From: DATFVJ01 sp963826515
GTDB lineage: Bacteria > Actinomycetota > Actinomycetes > Streptosporangiales > Streptosporangiaceae
Direction: 5' to 3'
Assembly: GCA_963826515.1 (NCBI GenBank)
Contig: CAWGXI010000003.1
Coordinates: forward strand, 124,001 to 188,000
DNA: 64,000 nt
Below the pieces are notes generated by a model. The model was not told the origin of the DNA, made no database searches, and saw nothing but the letters and a program-made list of their open reading frames with translations. Made by a program: the position numbers and the translations under genes. Numbering within the stretch: position 1 is the first letter of the stretch; each line of letters begins with the position of its first letter. Shown here piece by piece: positions 53,166 to 62,319 of the stretch.

Positions 53166-53601
53166 GGCCGCGCATATCCGGGCTCGCGCGCCACACGCTG
53201 AAGCCGCACCACACCCTGAAGCCGCGCCACGACCTGAAGCCCCGCGCCACCCTGAAGCCGCACCACAACCTGAGTCCCGCGCTGGCCCGAAACATGGTTA
53301 CGCCATCATGCAGGATGTCGCGGAAGGTTCCGGCGTGCGGCTCGGGCCGGGCACGCTCTACGGCGTGATCGCACGGCTGGAGGAGCGCGGGCTCATCGAG
53401 CCACTTGCCGCGCAGGACCGCCGACGCCCGTACCGCATCACAGCCGAGGGATCAGCCGTGCTCGCCACTCAGCTCGAACGCATGCGCGCGGTGGCAGAGA
53501 CGGGGCTTGGCCGCCTGGCTGGCGCCCCCGTCACGTGGTCGAGTGTCACGCCAGGCGCGCGCCGGCAGACATGGCGTGCGGCCGGCCCGCGGAGCCGTTA
53601 A
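53122..53601 (+). CDS. PadR-family regulator with repeat-derived N-terminus
   Basis: 159 codons from ATG 53122, overlapping the FGGY kinase by 44 bp. The C-terminal part is a normal PadR winged helix (KHGYAIMQDVAEGSGVRLGP, GTLYGVIARLEERGLIEPLA, RRRPYRITAEGSAVLATQLE). The first helix that normally precedes HGYAIM is replaced by a HPEAAPRPEAP-type repeat encoded by a minisatellite (53195-53285). The regulator is followed by a membrane protein gene, the usual PadR pairing. DNA binding may be altered. Confidence 0.7.
   Translation: MSSSVSSRQRSGHIEAAHIRARAPHAEAAPHPEAAPRPEAPRHPEAAPQPESRAGPKHGYAIMQDVAEGSGVRLGPGTLYGVIARLEERGLIEPLAAQDRRRPYRITAEGSAVLATQLERMRAVAETGLGRLAGAPVTWSSVTPGARRQTWRAAGPRSR
53195..53285. 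repeat. Minisatellite of CTGAAGCCGC units
   Basis: Four to five units of about 20 bp (GCCGCACCACACCCTGAAG variants) inside the start of the PadR gene. Confidence 0.65.
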
Positions 53602-53610
53602 GGGGATGGC

Positions 53611-54303
53611 ATGAAGCGAATGGCAATCGCACTGACACACCTCTACCCGGCGGGCTGGCGGGACAGGTACGGTGACGAATTCCAGGCACTGCTCGAGCAA
53701 TGCCCGGCCGGCAGGCGCACCGTGCTGAACACCGCTGCGGGAGCGCTCGGTGCCTGGCTGCGATGGCCCGTGCTTGCGGTGTCGCAGCCGGCGCGGCTGC
53801 GCGGCGCACTGACGGCGGTGCTGTGGGGCGGGCTCGGCGTGCTCTTCGTTTGCGCGGGTTTTGTCAAGGCCGAGATTCCCGCTACCCATTCGTCCGTGCG
53901 TGCCGTCGGCGGCGCGCTGGTGGCGGCCAGCCTCGCCGCGGCCATGCTGATGGCGGCCGGTGCCGTCGCCCCTGCGATAACGGTCATCCTGCGTGCGAGA
54001 GCGGAGCACAGGTCAGACGTGCTCCGGCTGGTCGCGGCGCCCGTGGTGGCCGGGGTCGGGTGGCTTGGGTTCGTCGCGGCACTGAGTAAGTGGGCGCGGA
54101 ATTCGCACCCGTCGGCTCCCCTGGGTCACACGTTCTTCTACGTCGTGTCCGTGCTCTTCCTAGCCGCCTTCTACGTCGTGTCCGTGCTCTTCCTAGCCGC
54201 GGTGATCATCGCAGGCCGGGCGCCCGCCCTCGCAGTGCGCCGGATCGACCCTGGCGTGCGGGTGCTGCGCTCGGCGCATTGCGGGCGACGCGGGGCCGCC
54301 TGA
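53611..54303 (+). CDS. PadR-associated membrane protein
   Basis: 230 residues, ATG 53611, 10 bp after PadR. It starts AIALTHLYPAGWRDRYGDEF, a conserved N-terminus of membrane proteins following PadR genes, then five or six hydrophobic helices. FYVVSVLFLAA occurs twice in tandem (33-bp direct repeat at 54138-54203), which lengthens one helix. Function unknown; probably responds to envelope stress with PadR. Confidence 0.75.
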   Translation: MKRMAIALTHLYPAGWRDRYGDEFQALLEQCPAGRRTVLNTAAGALGAWLRWPVLAVSQPARLRGALTAVLWGGLGVLFVCAGFVKAEIPATHSSVRAVGGALVAASLAAAMLMAAGAVAPAITVILRARAEHRSDVLRLVAAPVVAGVGWLGFVAALSKWARNSHPSAPLGHTFFYVVSVLFLAAFYVVSVLFLAAVIIAGRAPALAVRRIDPGVRVLRSAHCGRRGAA

Positions 54304-54414
54304 CGAGCCCGCCTGACCAGCCGGCCGGCCTGCGGTCTGGCGCTGCCGGCCGGCCCCCCGGGTCTGGCGTTCCCAGCCGGTCTGGCGCTGCCGACCGTTG
54401 TATGATCGCAACTA

Positions 54415-56157
54415 ATGACTGTGCACCCCGCGAACTCGAATGGTGGGCAATCCCGCCACTCGGGACGCTATCGCTGGGTAGCGCTGTCCAACACGACGCT
54501 CGGCGTGCTGATGGCGACGCTCGACGCGTCCATTGTCATCATCTCGATGCCCGCTATCTTCCGCGGCATTCACCTGAACCCGCTTGCGCCAGGGAACATC
54601 AGCTACCTGCTGTGGATGATCATGGGTTACCTGCTGGTCACCGCGGTTCTGGTGGTCACGCTCGGCCGTCTTGGCGACATGTTCGGCCGGGTCCGGATCT
54701 ACAACATGGGTTTCGCGATCTTCACGCTCGCGTCCATTGCGCTTTCGCTTGACCCGTTCCGCGGCGCTCCTGGCGCAATGTGGCTAATCGGGTGGCGAAT
54801 CGTGCAGGCCGTTGGCGGCTCGATGCTCATGGCCAACTCGGCCGCGATCCTGACGGACGCCTTCCCCGCGAGCCACCGCGGCATGGCGCTCGGCATCAAC
54901 CAGATCGCCGGAATCGCCGGTATGTTCATCGGCCTGCTCGCAGGCGGACTGCTCGCCGCCTGGGACTGGCGGGCCGTCTTCTGGGTGAACGTGCCCATTG
55001 GCGTGTTCGGGACGGTATGGGCCTACCGGAGCCTGCGGGAAACGAGCAGAAGGCAGTACGGGCGAATCGATTGGCCGGGCAACGTCACCTTCGCGGTGGG
55101 CGCAGGCCTGGTCCTCATTTCCATCACGTATGGCATCCAGCCATACGGCGGCCGCTCGATGGGGTGGACGAATCCGTGGGTACTCGGCGGGCTCGCGGGC
55201 GGCGTTGCGCTGCTTGCGGCGTTCTGCGTCGTCGAGACCAAGGTCGCAGAGCCAATGTTCCAGATGGGCCTGTTCAAGATCAGGGCGTTCGCCGCGGGCA
55301 ACGCCGCGGCCTTGCTCGCGGCGATAGCGCGCGGCGGCATGCAGTTCATGTTCATCATCTGGTTGCAGGGCATCTGGCTCCCGCTGCATGGTTACGCCTA
55401 CGAGCAGGCACCGTTGTGGGCTGGCATCTATCTGCTGCCGCTGACCACGGGGTTCCTGATCGCCGGTCCGGTGTCTGGCCACCTGTCCGACCGGTTCGGC
55501 GCACGCCCGTTCGCGACAGGCGGGCTGCTGGTCACCGCCGCCGCATTCGCCGGCCTGATGATCATCCCGGTGAACTTCCCCTACTTGGTCTTCGCGCTGC
55601 TGATCTTCATGGCCGGAATAGGGCAGGGCCTGTTCGCCTCGCCGAACACGTCCGCGATCATGAGCAGTGTGCCCGCCGGCCAGCGAGGTGTCGCGTCGGG
55701 CATGCGGGCCACATTCCAGAACTCCGGCACGTCGCTGTCCATAGGGGTCTTCTTCTCGCTGATGATCGTCGGCCTTGCTGCCGCGCTGCCATCAACGCTC
55801 GCCGCCGGGCTGCATGCCCAGGGCGTCCCGCTCGGCGTGGCCGCAGGCGTGGCGCACCTGCCACCCGTCAGCACCCTGTTCGCCGCGTTCCTCGGCATCA
55901 ACCCGATCGGCAACCTGCTCAAGCCCTCAGGAGTCCTGCACACGCTCCCGCCGCACAATGTGGCCGTGCTCACCGGGAAAGAGTTCTTCCCGCACCTGAT
56001 CTCCCAGCCGTTCCAGCACGGGCTGATCATCGTGTTCACCGCCGCGACCGCGATGGCGCTTGTCGCCGCGCTCGTCTCGCTGATGCGCGGAGCGCAGTAC
56101 TACTTCGACGAGCCGCCCGCCCAGGCGCCTCCGCCAGCGAAGACCCGGGTCCGCTAG
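54415..56157 (+). CDS. MFS transporter, DHA2 (14-TM) family
   Basis: 580 residues. ATG 54415 with a TATGAT box only 8 nt upstream, so the transcript may be leaderless. TLGVLMATLDASIVIISMPA (motif D1), VTLGRLGDMFGRVRIYNMGF (motif A), GWRIVQAVGGSMLMANSAAI (motif B) and LGINQIAGIAGMFIGLLAGG (motif C) are all present. A further set of helices in the second half gives 14 in total. Proton-driven efflux of drugs or siderophores is typical. The C-terminal tail is Pro-rich and short. Confidence 0.9.
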   Translation: MTVHPANSNGGQSRHSGRYRWVALSNTTLGVLMATLDASIVIISMPAIFRGIHLNPLAPGNISYLLWMIMGYLLVTAVLVVTLGRLGDMFGRVRIYNMGFAIFTLASIALSLDPFRGAPGAMWLIGWRIVQAVGGSMLMANSAAILTDAFPASHRGMALGINQIAGIAGMFIGLLAGGLLAAWDWRAVFWVNVPIGVFGTVWAYRSLRETSRRQYGRIDWPGNVTFAVGAGLVLISITYGIQPYGGRSMGWTNPWVLGGLAGGVALLAAFCVVETKVAEPMFQMGLFKIRAFAAGNAAALLAAIARGGMQFMFIIWLQGIWLPLHGYAYEQAPLWAGIYLLPLTTGFLIAGPVSGHLSDRFGARPFATGGLLVTAAAFAGLMIIPVNFPYLVFALLIFMAGIGQGLFASPNTSAIMSSVPAGQRGVASGMRATFQNSGTSLSIGVFFSLMIVGLAAALPSTLAAGLHAQGVPLGVAAGVAHLPPVSTLFAAFLGINPIGNLLKPSGVLHTLPPHNVAVLTGKEFFPHLISQPFQHGLIIVFTAATAMALVAALVSLMRGAQYYFDEPPAQAPPPAKTRVR

Positions 56158-56725
56158 GGCATGTCCTGGGCGCGTCCCGCGGATCTTGCGCTGATGTGCG
56201 TGGCCTCGCGCCGCCGTTTCGGTGCCACGGCCCGGCGGGGGCAGGTGCGGAGATCAGTGTGGAGCGCAGGTGGCAGCAGACTGGCAGTTTCCGGTCACAG
56301 TGATCTCTGTGTCGCCGGGGAAGCCCGCGCCACCGGCGTGTCCAGCGTCACCGGGGAAGCTGCGTCACCGGGAAAGCCTGAGCGCTGCCAGGCCCTCGGC
56401 GTCGCCGGAATTCGCGCGCTGTACGAACAGCCGCGCCAGGTCCTCAGGCTCGAGTGCACGCTGGCGGTCACTAGTCATCGTCGATCCTCCCTTGCTGAAA
56501 CGGGGCGGCGGATCGGCAACAGTCAGCGCCATTGGCCCTGGTGGCATGCCGATCGAGCAGATCGACATCGCCACGCATCCTCGGCGATGGAAACCTGGCC
56601 AGCGTCCAGAACCAGTTCTCGCCCGGATTCCGCTCCAGCGAGCCCGGCGCGAGCAGGCCGGAGTCGATCATCGACTCCGGCCAAGGCCGTCGACTTGGCG
56701 CTGCGGGTGAGGCGACAATTACGGC
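56158..56725. other. Intergenic region with hairpin and gene remnant
   Basis: 568 bp. GAGATCAGTGTG (56250-56261) and CACAGTGATCTC (56296-56307) form an inverted repeat with the same motif as 45228-45408. The short remnant at 56365-56478 lies next to it. Nothing else recognised. Confidence 0.6.
56365..56478 (-). pseudogene. SnoaL/NTF2-like protein, 5' fragment
   Basis: ATG 56478 with a good GGAGGAT site encodes RALEPEDLARLFVQRANSGD then AEGLAAL, the first helices of a SnoaL-like domain, then a stop at 56365. The remaining 90-100 residues are replaced by the hairpin-containing spacer. Confidence 0.5.
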
Positions 56726-58645
56726 ATGACTGAGTCCCAGCCGGCGACCCAGCCCTTCTCCGGCCGAACGGCGTGGGCGCGGAACCTGCAGACCCCGCTG
56801 CGGATGTTCCTGCGGACCGAGACGGGCAGTGCCGCCGTTCTGCTCGCGATGGCGGTGGCGGCGCTCATCTGGGTGAACGCCGATGCGTCGTCGTACGAGA
56901 CCGTCTGGCGCACCCAGTTGTCGATCCACCTCGGCAACGTGGGCGTATCAGAGGATCTTCGCGGCTGGGTGAACAGCGGGCTGATGACGTTCTTCTTCTT
57001 CATCGTCGGGCTGGAAGCACGCCGCGAGTTCGACATGGGCGAATTGCGCGAACGGCGGCGGCTGGCGCTGCCGGTCCTGGCTGGCGCCGGCGGGATGGTG
57101 ATACCCGTCGCGATCTACCTCGCCGCGAACGCGGGCCGTTCCTCCGCACACGGCTGGGGTGCGGCGATGTCGACGGATACCGCGTTCGCGCTCGGCATGC
57201 TCGCCCTCGTCGGGCCGCGCTTCCCTGATCGGCTGCGGGCCTTCATGCTCACCGTCGCCGTCGTCGACGACCTCGTCTCGCTCGTGGTGATCGGGGTCGC
57301 CTACAGCACGAATGTGGTGCCTGCCGCGCTGCTGATCGCGGCCGGGGTGTTTGGCGTGATGCTGCTCATCCGCGCCGCGGGTATCCGCTACGGGCTGGTA
57401 TATGCGCTGCTCGGCATCGCGGCGTGGGTGGCGGTCTTCAAATCGGGCGTGGACCCTGTCGTCGTCGGCCTGGCGATGGGACTGATGACCTACGCCTATT
57501 CGGCCAGCCGCAGCGACCTCGAACGCGCGACAGACCTGTTCCGCAACTTCCGCGAGCAGCCGACACCCGAGCTTGCGCGGTCGGCAACCGCCGGGCTCAC
57601 CTCGGCTATCTCACCCAACGACCGGCTGCAGCAGCTCTATCACCCCTGGACAAGCTACGTCATCGTCCCATTGTTCGCGCTCGCCAACACCGGGATCGTT
57701 ATCAACGGGGGCTTCCTGGCCCGCGCGTACACATCGCCGATCACGCTGGGCATCCTTTTGGCCTACGTCGCGGGCAAGCCCATCGGGATCGTCGGCGCCG
57801 CGTGGCTGGTCACCAGGGTGAGCCGTGGCCGGCTGCGCCCGCCCGTCGGCTGGGGTGCCGTCACCGGCGCCGGGGCGATCGCGGGCATCGGCTTCACCGT
57901 CTCGCTGCTGATCGCGACCCTTGCGTTCAGCGGTACCGAGCTCGAGGAGGCGAAACTGGGTGTCCTCAGCGCGGCGCTCGGAGCCTCCCTGGTGACGTGG
58001 CTGGTCTTCCGTGCTACCACGCTGCTTCCGCCCGGGCTGCGGATCCGCGCGCTGCTTGGCACCTCCGAGGTGCTCATCGATCTCGGCGCACCTGTCGATC
58101 CCGGCCGCGACCACATCCGCGGCCCGCAGGATGCGCCGGTAACCGTGGTCGAGTACGGCGACTTCGAGTGCCCCTATTGCGGCCAGGCCGAGCCTGCTGT
58201 CCGTGAACTGCTCGCCGGCCACGGCGACGTGAGGTACGTGTGGCGGCACCTGCCGCTGAACGACGTTCACCCGCACGCGCAGCTTGCCGCGGAAGCGGCC
58301 GAGGCCGCCGCAGATCAGGGCGCGTTCTGGGAGATGCACGACCTGCTGCTCGACCACCAGGATGAACTGCGGGCTGCCGACCTCATCCGGCACGCCCAAG
58401 ACCTCGGCCTGGACGTCGAACGATTCCGCGAGCACATCAGGAGACGCGCGGGCGCCGCCAGGATCGCGGAAGACGTCGACTCCGCCGACTTGAGCAGCGT
58501 CTCCGGCACGCCGACGTTCTTCGTCAACGGCCGCAGGCACTACGGCGCCTACGACATCGGCACGCTGTCCGCAGCGGTCAAGGCCGCCAAGGCCACCGCC
58601 GCGATCAGGCGCAGGTCCGGTGCTTCCAGGGAGCGGGCGCGATAG
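56726..58645 (+). CDS. nhaA: Na+/H+ antiporter NhaA fused to DsbA/thioredoxin-like domain
   Basis: 639 residues. Residues 1-440 are NhaA: MTFFFFIVGLEARREFDMGE, the charged core AMSTDTAFALGMLALVG and TVAVVDDLVSLVVIGVAYS (double Asp), and a C-terminal TM set. Residues 455-620 are a thioredoxin/DsbA-like domain with VVEYGDFECPYCGQAEPAVR (CPYC active site) and SSVSGTPTFFVNGRRHYGAY (cis-Pro). This NhaA-thioredoxin fusion is a recognised actinobacterial architecture. It exchanges Na+ for H+ at the membrane; the role of the fused redox domain is unclear. Stands alone. Confidence 0.92.
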   Translation: MTESQPATQPFSGRTAWARNLQTPLRMFLRTETGSAAVLLAMAVAALIWVNADASSYETVWRTQLSIHLGNVGVSEDLRGWVNSGLMTFFFFIVGLEARREFDMGELRERRRLALPVLAGAGGMVIPVAIYLAANAGRSSAHGWGAAMSTDTAFALGMLALVGPRFPDRLRAFMLTVAVVDDLVSLVVIGVAYSTNVVPAALLIAAGVFGVMLLIRAAGIRYGLVYALLGIAAWVAVFKSGVDPVVVGLAMGLMTYAYSASRSDLERATDLFRNFREQPTPELARSATAGLTSAISPNDRLQQLYHPWTSYVIVPLFALANTGIVINGGFLARAYTSPITLGILLAYVAGKPIGIVGAAWLVTRVSRGRLRPPVGWGAVTGAGAIAGIGFTVSLLIATLAFSGTELEEAKLGVLSAALGASLVTWLVFRATTLLPPGLRIRALLGTSEVLIDLGAPVDPGRDHIRGPQDAPVTVVEYGDFECPYCGQAEPAVRELLAGHGDVRYVWRHLPLNDVHPHAQLAAEAAEAAADQGAFWEMHDLLLDHQDELRAADLIRHAQDLGLDVERFREHIRRRAGAARIAEDVDSADLSSVSGTPTFFVNGRRHYGAYDIGTLSAAVKAAKATAAIRRRSGASRERAR

Positions 58646-58849
58646 CCGGGAGACCCGATTGGCGCCGCGCGCGCGGCATGAGAGAACATCCCCTCATGAC
58701 GTGTGCTCACCCGCACCTATGGCGTGACGCCGATCCGCGCCGCCGAAGATCCACGAAGCATGCCCTGACACAACCGGGCTCGTCACGACCCTGGCTCGCC
58801 GCACCCGTGGGCGGTAAATGGGCAGTATCGTCCACGGAACAGGGTTGAC

Positions 58850-59737
58850 TTGCTTTCCGTCGGCCTGGTCCTGCACCCTCGGCGTGACTCCGCCGCGGCC
58901 GTGACTGCTGTGCTCGACTGGGCCGCGCAGAAGGGCACCCAGGTCCTCGGCATCGACCGCGAGATCCGCAGGCTGCGTAGTGTGGCGGTGGCGGTATCCG
59001 CCGAGGAACTCGGGCGGCGCGCGGACCTGCTGGTCAGCCTCGGCGGCGACGGGACGATGCTGCGCGCCATGCGGCTTGCCGACAGGCAGCGGGCCCCTGT
59101 GCTCGGGGTGAACCTCGGCAAGCTGGGCTTCCTTGCCGAGGTCGACGTTCCTGACCTGCCCGGCGCCCTCTCGGCGATCGATAACCACGACTTCACGATC
59201 GAGCCACGGCTCGCGGTGGACGCCGTCATCGGCGATCAGGTCGTGACCGCGTTCAACGACGTCGCGGTCGTGCGGATCCCCGGAGAGGGAAATGCCGTGG
59301 TCGCGGTTCGGGTGGCCGACTACCCGTTCGTCAGCTATGCCGCCGACGCGGTCGTCGTCGCCACCCCGACAGGCTCGACCGCCTACAGTTTTTCGGCCGG
59401 CGGCCCCATCGTCAGCCCTTCTGTCGAGGCCCTGCTCGTCACGCCGGCCGCGCCGCACTCGTCGTACAACCGCGGGCTCGTGCTCTCGATTCACGACAGC
59501 CTGGCGCTCGACATCCTGCCCGCGAGCGGCAGGCTGGCCGTGGAGGTCGACGGTGCGGTCGCGGCGCACGTGACCAGCGGCGACCGCATCGACCTGCTGC
59601 CCAGGGCGGGCGCCGCTCGGGTCGTGCGGCTCGGCCACACGACGTTCTACCAGCGCGCGCGGCGCAAGCTACGGGTGACAGACTCCGCGGAGATCGCCGC
59701 GAGCGTACCCGACCGCACCCGCCGCGACATTTCATGA
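58850..59737 (+). CDS. nadK: NAD kinase
   Basis: 295 residues from TTG 58850. SLGGDGTMLRAMRLADRQRA (GGDGT), LGVNLGKLGFLAEVDV, FNDVAVVRI (NDxxxxR) and TPTGSTAYSFSAGGPIVSP are all diagnostic. It phosphorylates NAD to NADP in the cytosol. The short upstream sequence offers no ATG or GTG, and the TTG matches the start of homologous proteins. A 15-bp inverted repeat overlaps its stop codon. Confidence 0.92.
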   Translation: MLSVGLVLHPRRDSAAAVTAVLDWAAQKGTQVLGIDREIRRLRSVAVAVSAEELGRRADLLVSLGGDGTMLRAMRLADRQRAPVLGVNLGKLGFLAEVDVPDLPGALSAIDNHDFTIEPRLAVDAVIGDQVVTAFNDVAVVRIPGEGNAVVAVRVADYPFVSYAADAVVVATPTGSTAYSFSAGGPIVSPSVEALLVTPAAPHSSYNRGLVLSIHDSLALDILPASGRLAVEVDGAVAAHVTSGDRIDLLPRAGAARVVRLGHTTFYQRARRKLRVTDSAEIAASVPDRTRRDIS

Positions 59738-59793
59738 TCGCGGCGGACCTTCATCGCCGTATCTCGACGGAATAACCACCGCGATCATGAAAT
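59729..59793. terminator. Perfect 15-bp inverted repeat after nadK
   Basis: ATTTCATGATCGCGG (59729-59743) and CCGCGATCATGAAAT (59779-59793) are exact inverses with a 35-nt loop. The left arm includes the nadK stop. Terminator or protein-binding site; there is no U-run. Confidence 0.7.
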
Positions 59794-59866
59794 TAGGACG
59801 TGGGTGCGCGGCGGGAGCTTGGCCCGGCGCAAGCAAGAACATCGCGAGCAAGAGGGGACACAGGAC

Positions 59867-60346
59867 ATGCGCGACGACGAGATCTACGATGCGTCTTCCG
59901 ATCTCGAGGACGACGGGGTGCTTGACGCCTCTGACACGCTCGAGGGCGACCCGGGGGATGACCCTCTCGACACGGGGATCGTGCCGCCCGATCGATGGTC
60001 AGCCGGGCAGGGATTCGGCACCACGGAAGCGGAGGAGCGGGAGGGCGAGTCGCTCGATCAACTGCTCGCCGAGGAGGAACCTGACATTGATCCCTACGCC
60101 GACGATGATCGTCGCCCGGTAGCGAACACCGACGAGGAGTCCCCTGACGAGGACGCCTACGAGTCGTTGCTCACTACTGCTGATCCTCGGTCCGGCCGTC
60201 TGGTCGCCGAGGACGAGGGCGCGCACCCGGACGAGGAGCCCGACCTGGTCGCCCGCGATGTCGGCATCGATGCCGGCGCGGCGGGTGCGGAGGAAGCAGC
60301 GGTCCACATTGTCGACGAGGACGCCGGCGAGGGTTCTGGCCGCTAG
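59867..60346 (+). CDS. DUF5709 acidic protein
   Basis: 159 residues from ATG 59867 after GAGGGG. Strongly acidic and disordered-looking: DASSDLEDDGVLDASDTLEG, DPLDTGIVPPDRWSAGQG, SLDQLLAEEEPDIDPYADDD, DPRSGRLVAEDEGAHPDEEP and an Ala/Glu-rich end. Matches the DUF5709 family of actinobacterial small proteins of unknown function. Possibly stress-induced; no evidence in sequence. Confidence 0.85.
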   Translation: MRDDEIYDASSDLEDDGVLDASDTLEGDPGDDPLDTGIVPPDRWSAGQGFGTTEAEEREGESLDQLLAEEEPDIDPYADDDRRPVANTDEESPDEDAYESLLTTADPRSGRLVAEDEGAHPDEEPDLVARDVGIDAGAAGAEEAAVHIVDEDAGEGSGR

Positions 60347-60392
60347 CGAGCTGGTGCTTTCCCGGCACCACCGGGCACGATCACGGGACTTC

Positions 60393-60857
60393 CTAGCGGA
60401 AGGCGGAGATGACCTTGGCCATGCGTTCGAGCGCGGCCGGGCCGTCCAGGTCAGGCAGCCGGACCATTACCTCCTGAACTCCCGCTTCGGCCAGTTCACG
60501 GAATCGGCCGACGTGGTCGGCGACCGTGCCCGCGTTGACCGACGCCGCATACCAGGCCGGGTCGCGCCGGCGCGGGCGCAGGCGATCGACGAGTTCGGCG
60601 ACATGCCTGTCGCCGTCTCCAACAAGCGCGGTGGACAGGTGGGTGAACGCGACCTGACCGGGGTCGCGGCCGGCTTCCTCGCAGTGCGTGCGAAGGACTG
60701 CCGCCTTATGCCGCGCGCCGACCGCAGCCCGCAGGCGGTCGCTGGAGACGATGCAGTCGGCAGGAAAGTGAGCCGCCGCCCAGGTCGACTTGCCGGCCGC
60801 GCCAGGACCCGCGAGCACAACGACGCAAGGTGATGGCAGATTCAGCGCCTCGCCCAT
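60393..60857 (-). CDS. Chimeric ORF: P-loop kinase head and luciferase-like monooxygenase tail
   Basis: 154 residues from ATG 60857. The first 45 residues are a polynucleotide-kinase-like P-loop (CVVVLAGPGAAGKSTWAAAH, IVSSDRLRAAVGA). From about residue 52 the sequence switches to the C-terminus of an F420-dependent luciferase-like monooxygenase (LRTHCEEAGRDPGQVAFTHL, NAGTVADHVGRFRELAEAGV and VMVRLPDLDGPAALERMAKV). The join is in frame. Both donor genes are otherwise absent, so a deletion fused two neighbours. It is unlikely to keep either activity. A new function cannot be excluded. Confidence 0.75.
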   Translation of the reverse strand: MGEALNLPSPCVVVLAGPGAAGKSTWAAAHFPADCIVSSDRLRAAVGARHKAAVLRTHCEEAGRDPGQVAFTHLSTALVGDGDRHVAELVDRLRPRRRDPAWYAASVNAGTVADHVGRFRELAEAGVQEVMVRLPDLDGPAALERMAKVISAFR

Positions 60858-60904
60858 GCGCCAAGTCTGCACCGGCCAGCCTCGAAGGTGGCCCGCCGCA
60901 CTAG

Positions 60905-60975
60905 GACCAAGCCGCCCACCGCGGCTCACGCTAACCGCGGCTCACGCTAACCGCGGCTCACGCTAACCGCGGCTC
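60905..60975. repeat. 16-bp direct repeat, four copies
   Basis: GGCTCACGCTAACCGC repeated in tandem at 60924-60975, preceded by a CCGCCCACCGC variant. No spacer variation. Confidence 0.85.
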
Positions 60976-61368
60976 ACGCAACAGCCGTGTCTCCACGCAG
61001 CCCGCCGCGCCCCACGCACCCGACCGCGCCCCACGAACCCGCCGCGCCCCACACAGCGCACCTTGGCGAATTTGGCCGCCCGGTGGCTTCCCAGAACAAT
61101 CGCACGCAACCACGACGATCGAAGTTCAGAAGGGCCTGCCAGCCCTGGAGCAAAGGGACCAATGCCTCTGGCAGGAAGGGCCGGGTGGCACTTCGGTCAG
61201 CGAATTCACCGGCCAAGCGTTCGGGATAAGGGCAGCCGCGGAAGGGCGGGGCCGGAGCGCCACATCGGCGAGGAGGTGGCCGGCGACCGGGGTGGGATGT
61301 CCAACCGAGCGAGATGGGGTCGGCCGGAGACGGCCGGCTCGTGTCCGTGTCCCATTGGGGGTGGACCA
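60976..61368. other. Region upstream of the ABC exporter
   Basis: 393 bp. 61000-61055 is a second short repeat (CGCGCCCCACGCACCCGAC variants). 61060-61360 has open frames on both strands but no recognisable protein. A promoter for the exporter operon is presumably near 61250-61350. Confidence 0.4.
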
Positions 61369-62319
61369 ATGGAAGCATTGACCCTGCCACGAGCAGGACA
61401 CATGAGCCCGAGCGGTAGCGAAGTAGTGATTTCGGCCGCCGGGCTCCGTAAACGTTATGGGAACGTGGAGGCCGTCCAGGGCATCGACCTGACGGTGTTA
61501 GAAGGGGAGATCTTCGCCTTCCTGGGACCCAACGGCGCCGGGAAGACCACAACGGTCGAGATGCTGGAGGGATACCGGCTACGCTATGCCGGCGAGGTGG
61601 CGGTGCTCGGTCAGGATCCGGCCCATCCCACCCGGCAGTGGCGGTCCCGTATCGGGCTTGTCCTGCAGACCTGTCACCTGCCGGCCGATCTGACGGTGTA
61701 CGAGCTGGTCCACCGCTACGCGGCCTACTATCCGCACCCGCGCGGCGTTGACGAGACCATCGAGCACGTGGGGCTGGGCGCCAAGCGGAAGGCGCGGGCG
61801 GGGAGCCTGTCAGGCGGGCAGCAGCGCCGGCTTGACGTGGCACTCGCCCTGATCGGGGATCCGGACCTCATCTTCCTGGACGAGCCAACCACCGGCTTCG
61901 ACCCGGCCGCGAGGCACCAGGCCTGGAGCATGATCGCGAACCTGCGGGAGCTGCGGAAGACCGTCTTCCTGACGACGCATTTCATGGACGAAGCCGAGGC
62001 GCTCGCCGATCGGCTGGCGGTTATCGCGAACGGGCGCATCATCGCCGAGGGGACACCACAGACGCTTGGGCACCGGGACCAGTCGTGTGAGATCCAGTTC
62101 CGCCTGCCCGGCAATGACACCGGCGCACTCCCGGCAAGCATCCGAGCGCAGCTCACGGCCGAGGACGGGCATCTGGTGATCCGGACCGCCGACCCCGTGC
62201 CGGCTCTGGCAGGCCTGACGTCGTGGTCCCTGGACCATGGCGCCGGGCTGCCCGGCCTGGAGGTACGGCACCCGAGCCTTGAGGAGATCTATCTCAAGCT
62301 GGTGGAGGAGGCGACATGA
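61369..62319 (+). CDS. ABC exporter ATPase
   Basis: 316 residues from ATG 61369 (GGGGGTGG site); ATG 61402 is an alternative. Walker A FLGPNGAGKTTTVEMLEGYR, Q-loop LVLQTCHLPADLT, signature AGSLSGGQQRRLDVALALI, Walker B DLIFLDEPTTGFDPAARHQA and H-loop FLTTHFMDEAEALAD. DrrA-type C-terminal extension, ending EVRHPSLEEIYLKLVEEAT. Overlaps the permease by ATGA. Substrate unknown; drug or lipid export likely. Confidence 0.9.
   Translation: MEALTLPRAGHMSPSGSEVVISAAGLRKRYGNVEAVQGIDLTVLEGEIFAFLGPNGAGKTTTVEMLEGYRLRYAGEVAVLGQDPAHPTRQWRSRIGLVLQTCHLPADLTVYELVHRYAAYYPHPRGVDETIEHVGLGAKRKARAGSLSGGQQRRLDVALALIGDPDLIFLDEPTTGFDPAARHQAWSMIANLRELRKTVFLTTHFMDEAEALADRLAVIANGRIIAEGTPQTLGHRDQSCEIQFRLPGNDTGALPASIRAQLTAEDGHLVIRTADPVPALAGLTSWSLDHGAGLPGLEVRHPSLEEIYLKLVEEAT

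Noticed and set aside
54780..56303. 507-codon frame overlapping the MFS gene
   Set aside because: Arg-rich shifted frame of the transporter; the 14-TM protein in the other frame is clearly the real product.
60905..60975. CRISPR-like short direct repeats
   Set aside because: 16-bp units are back to back with no spacers and no cas genes are in the window.
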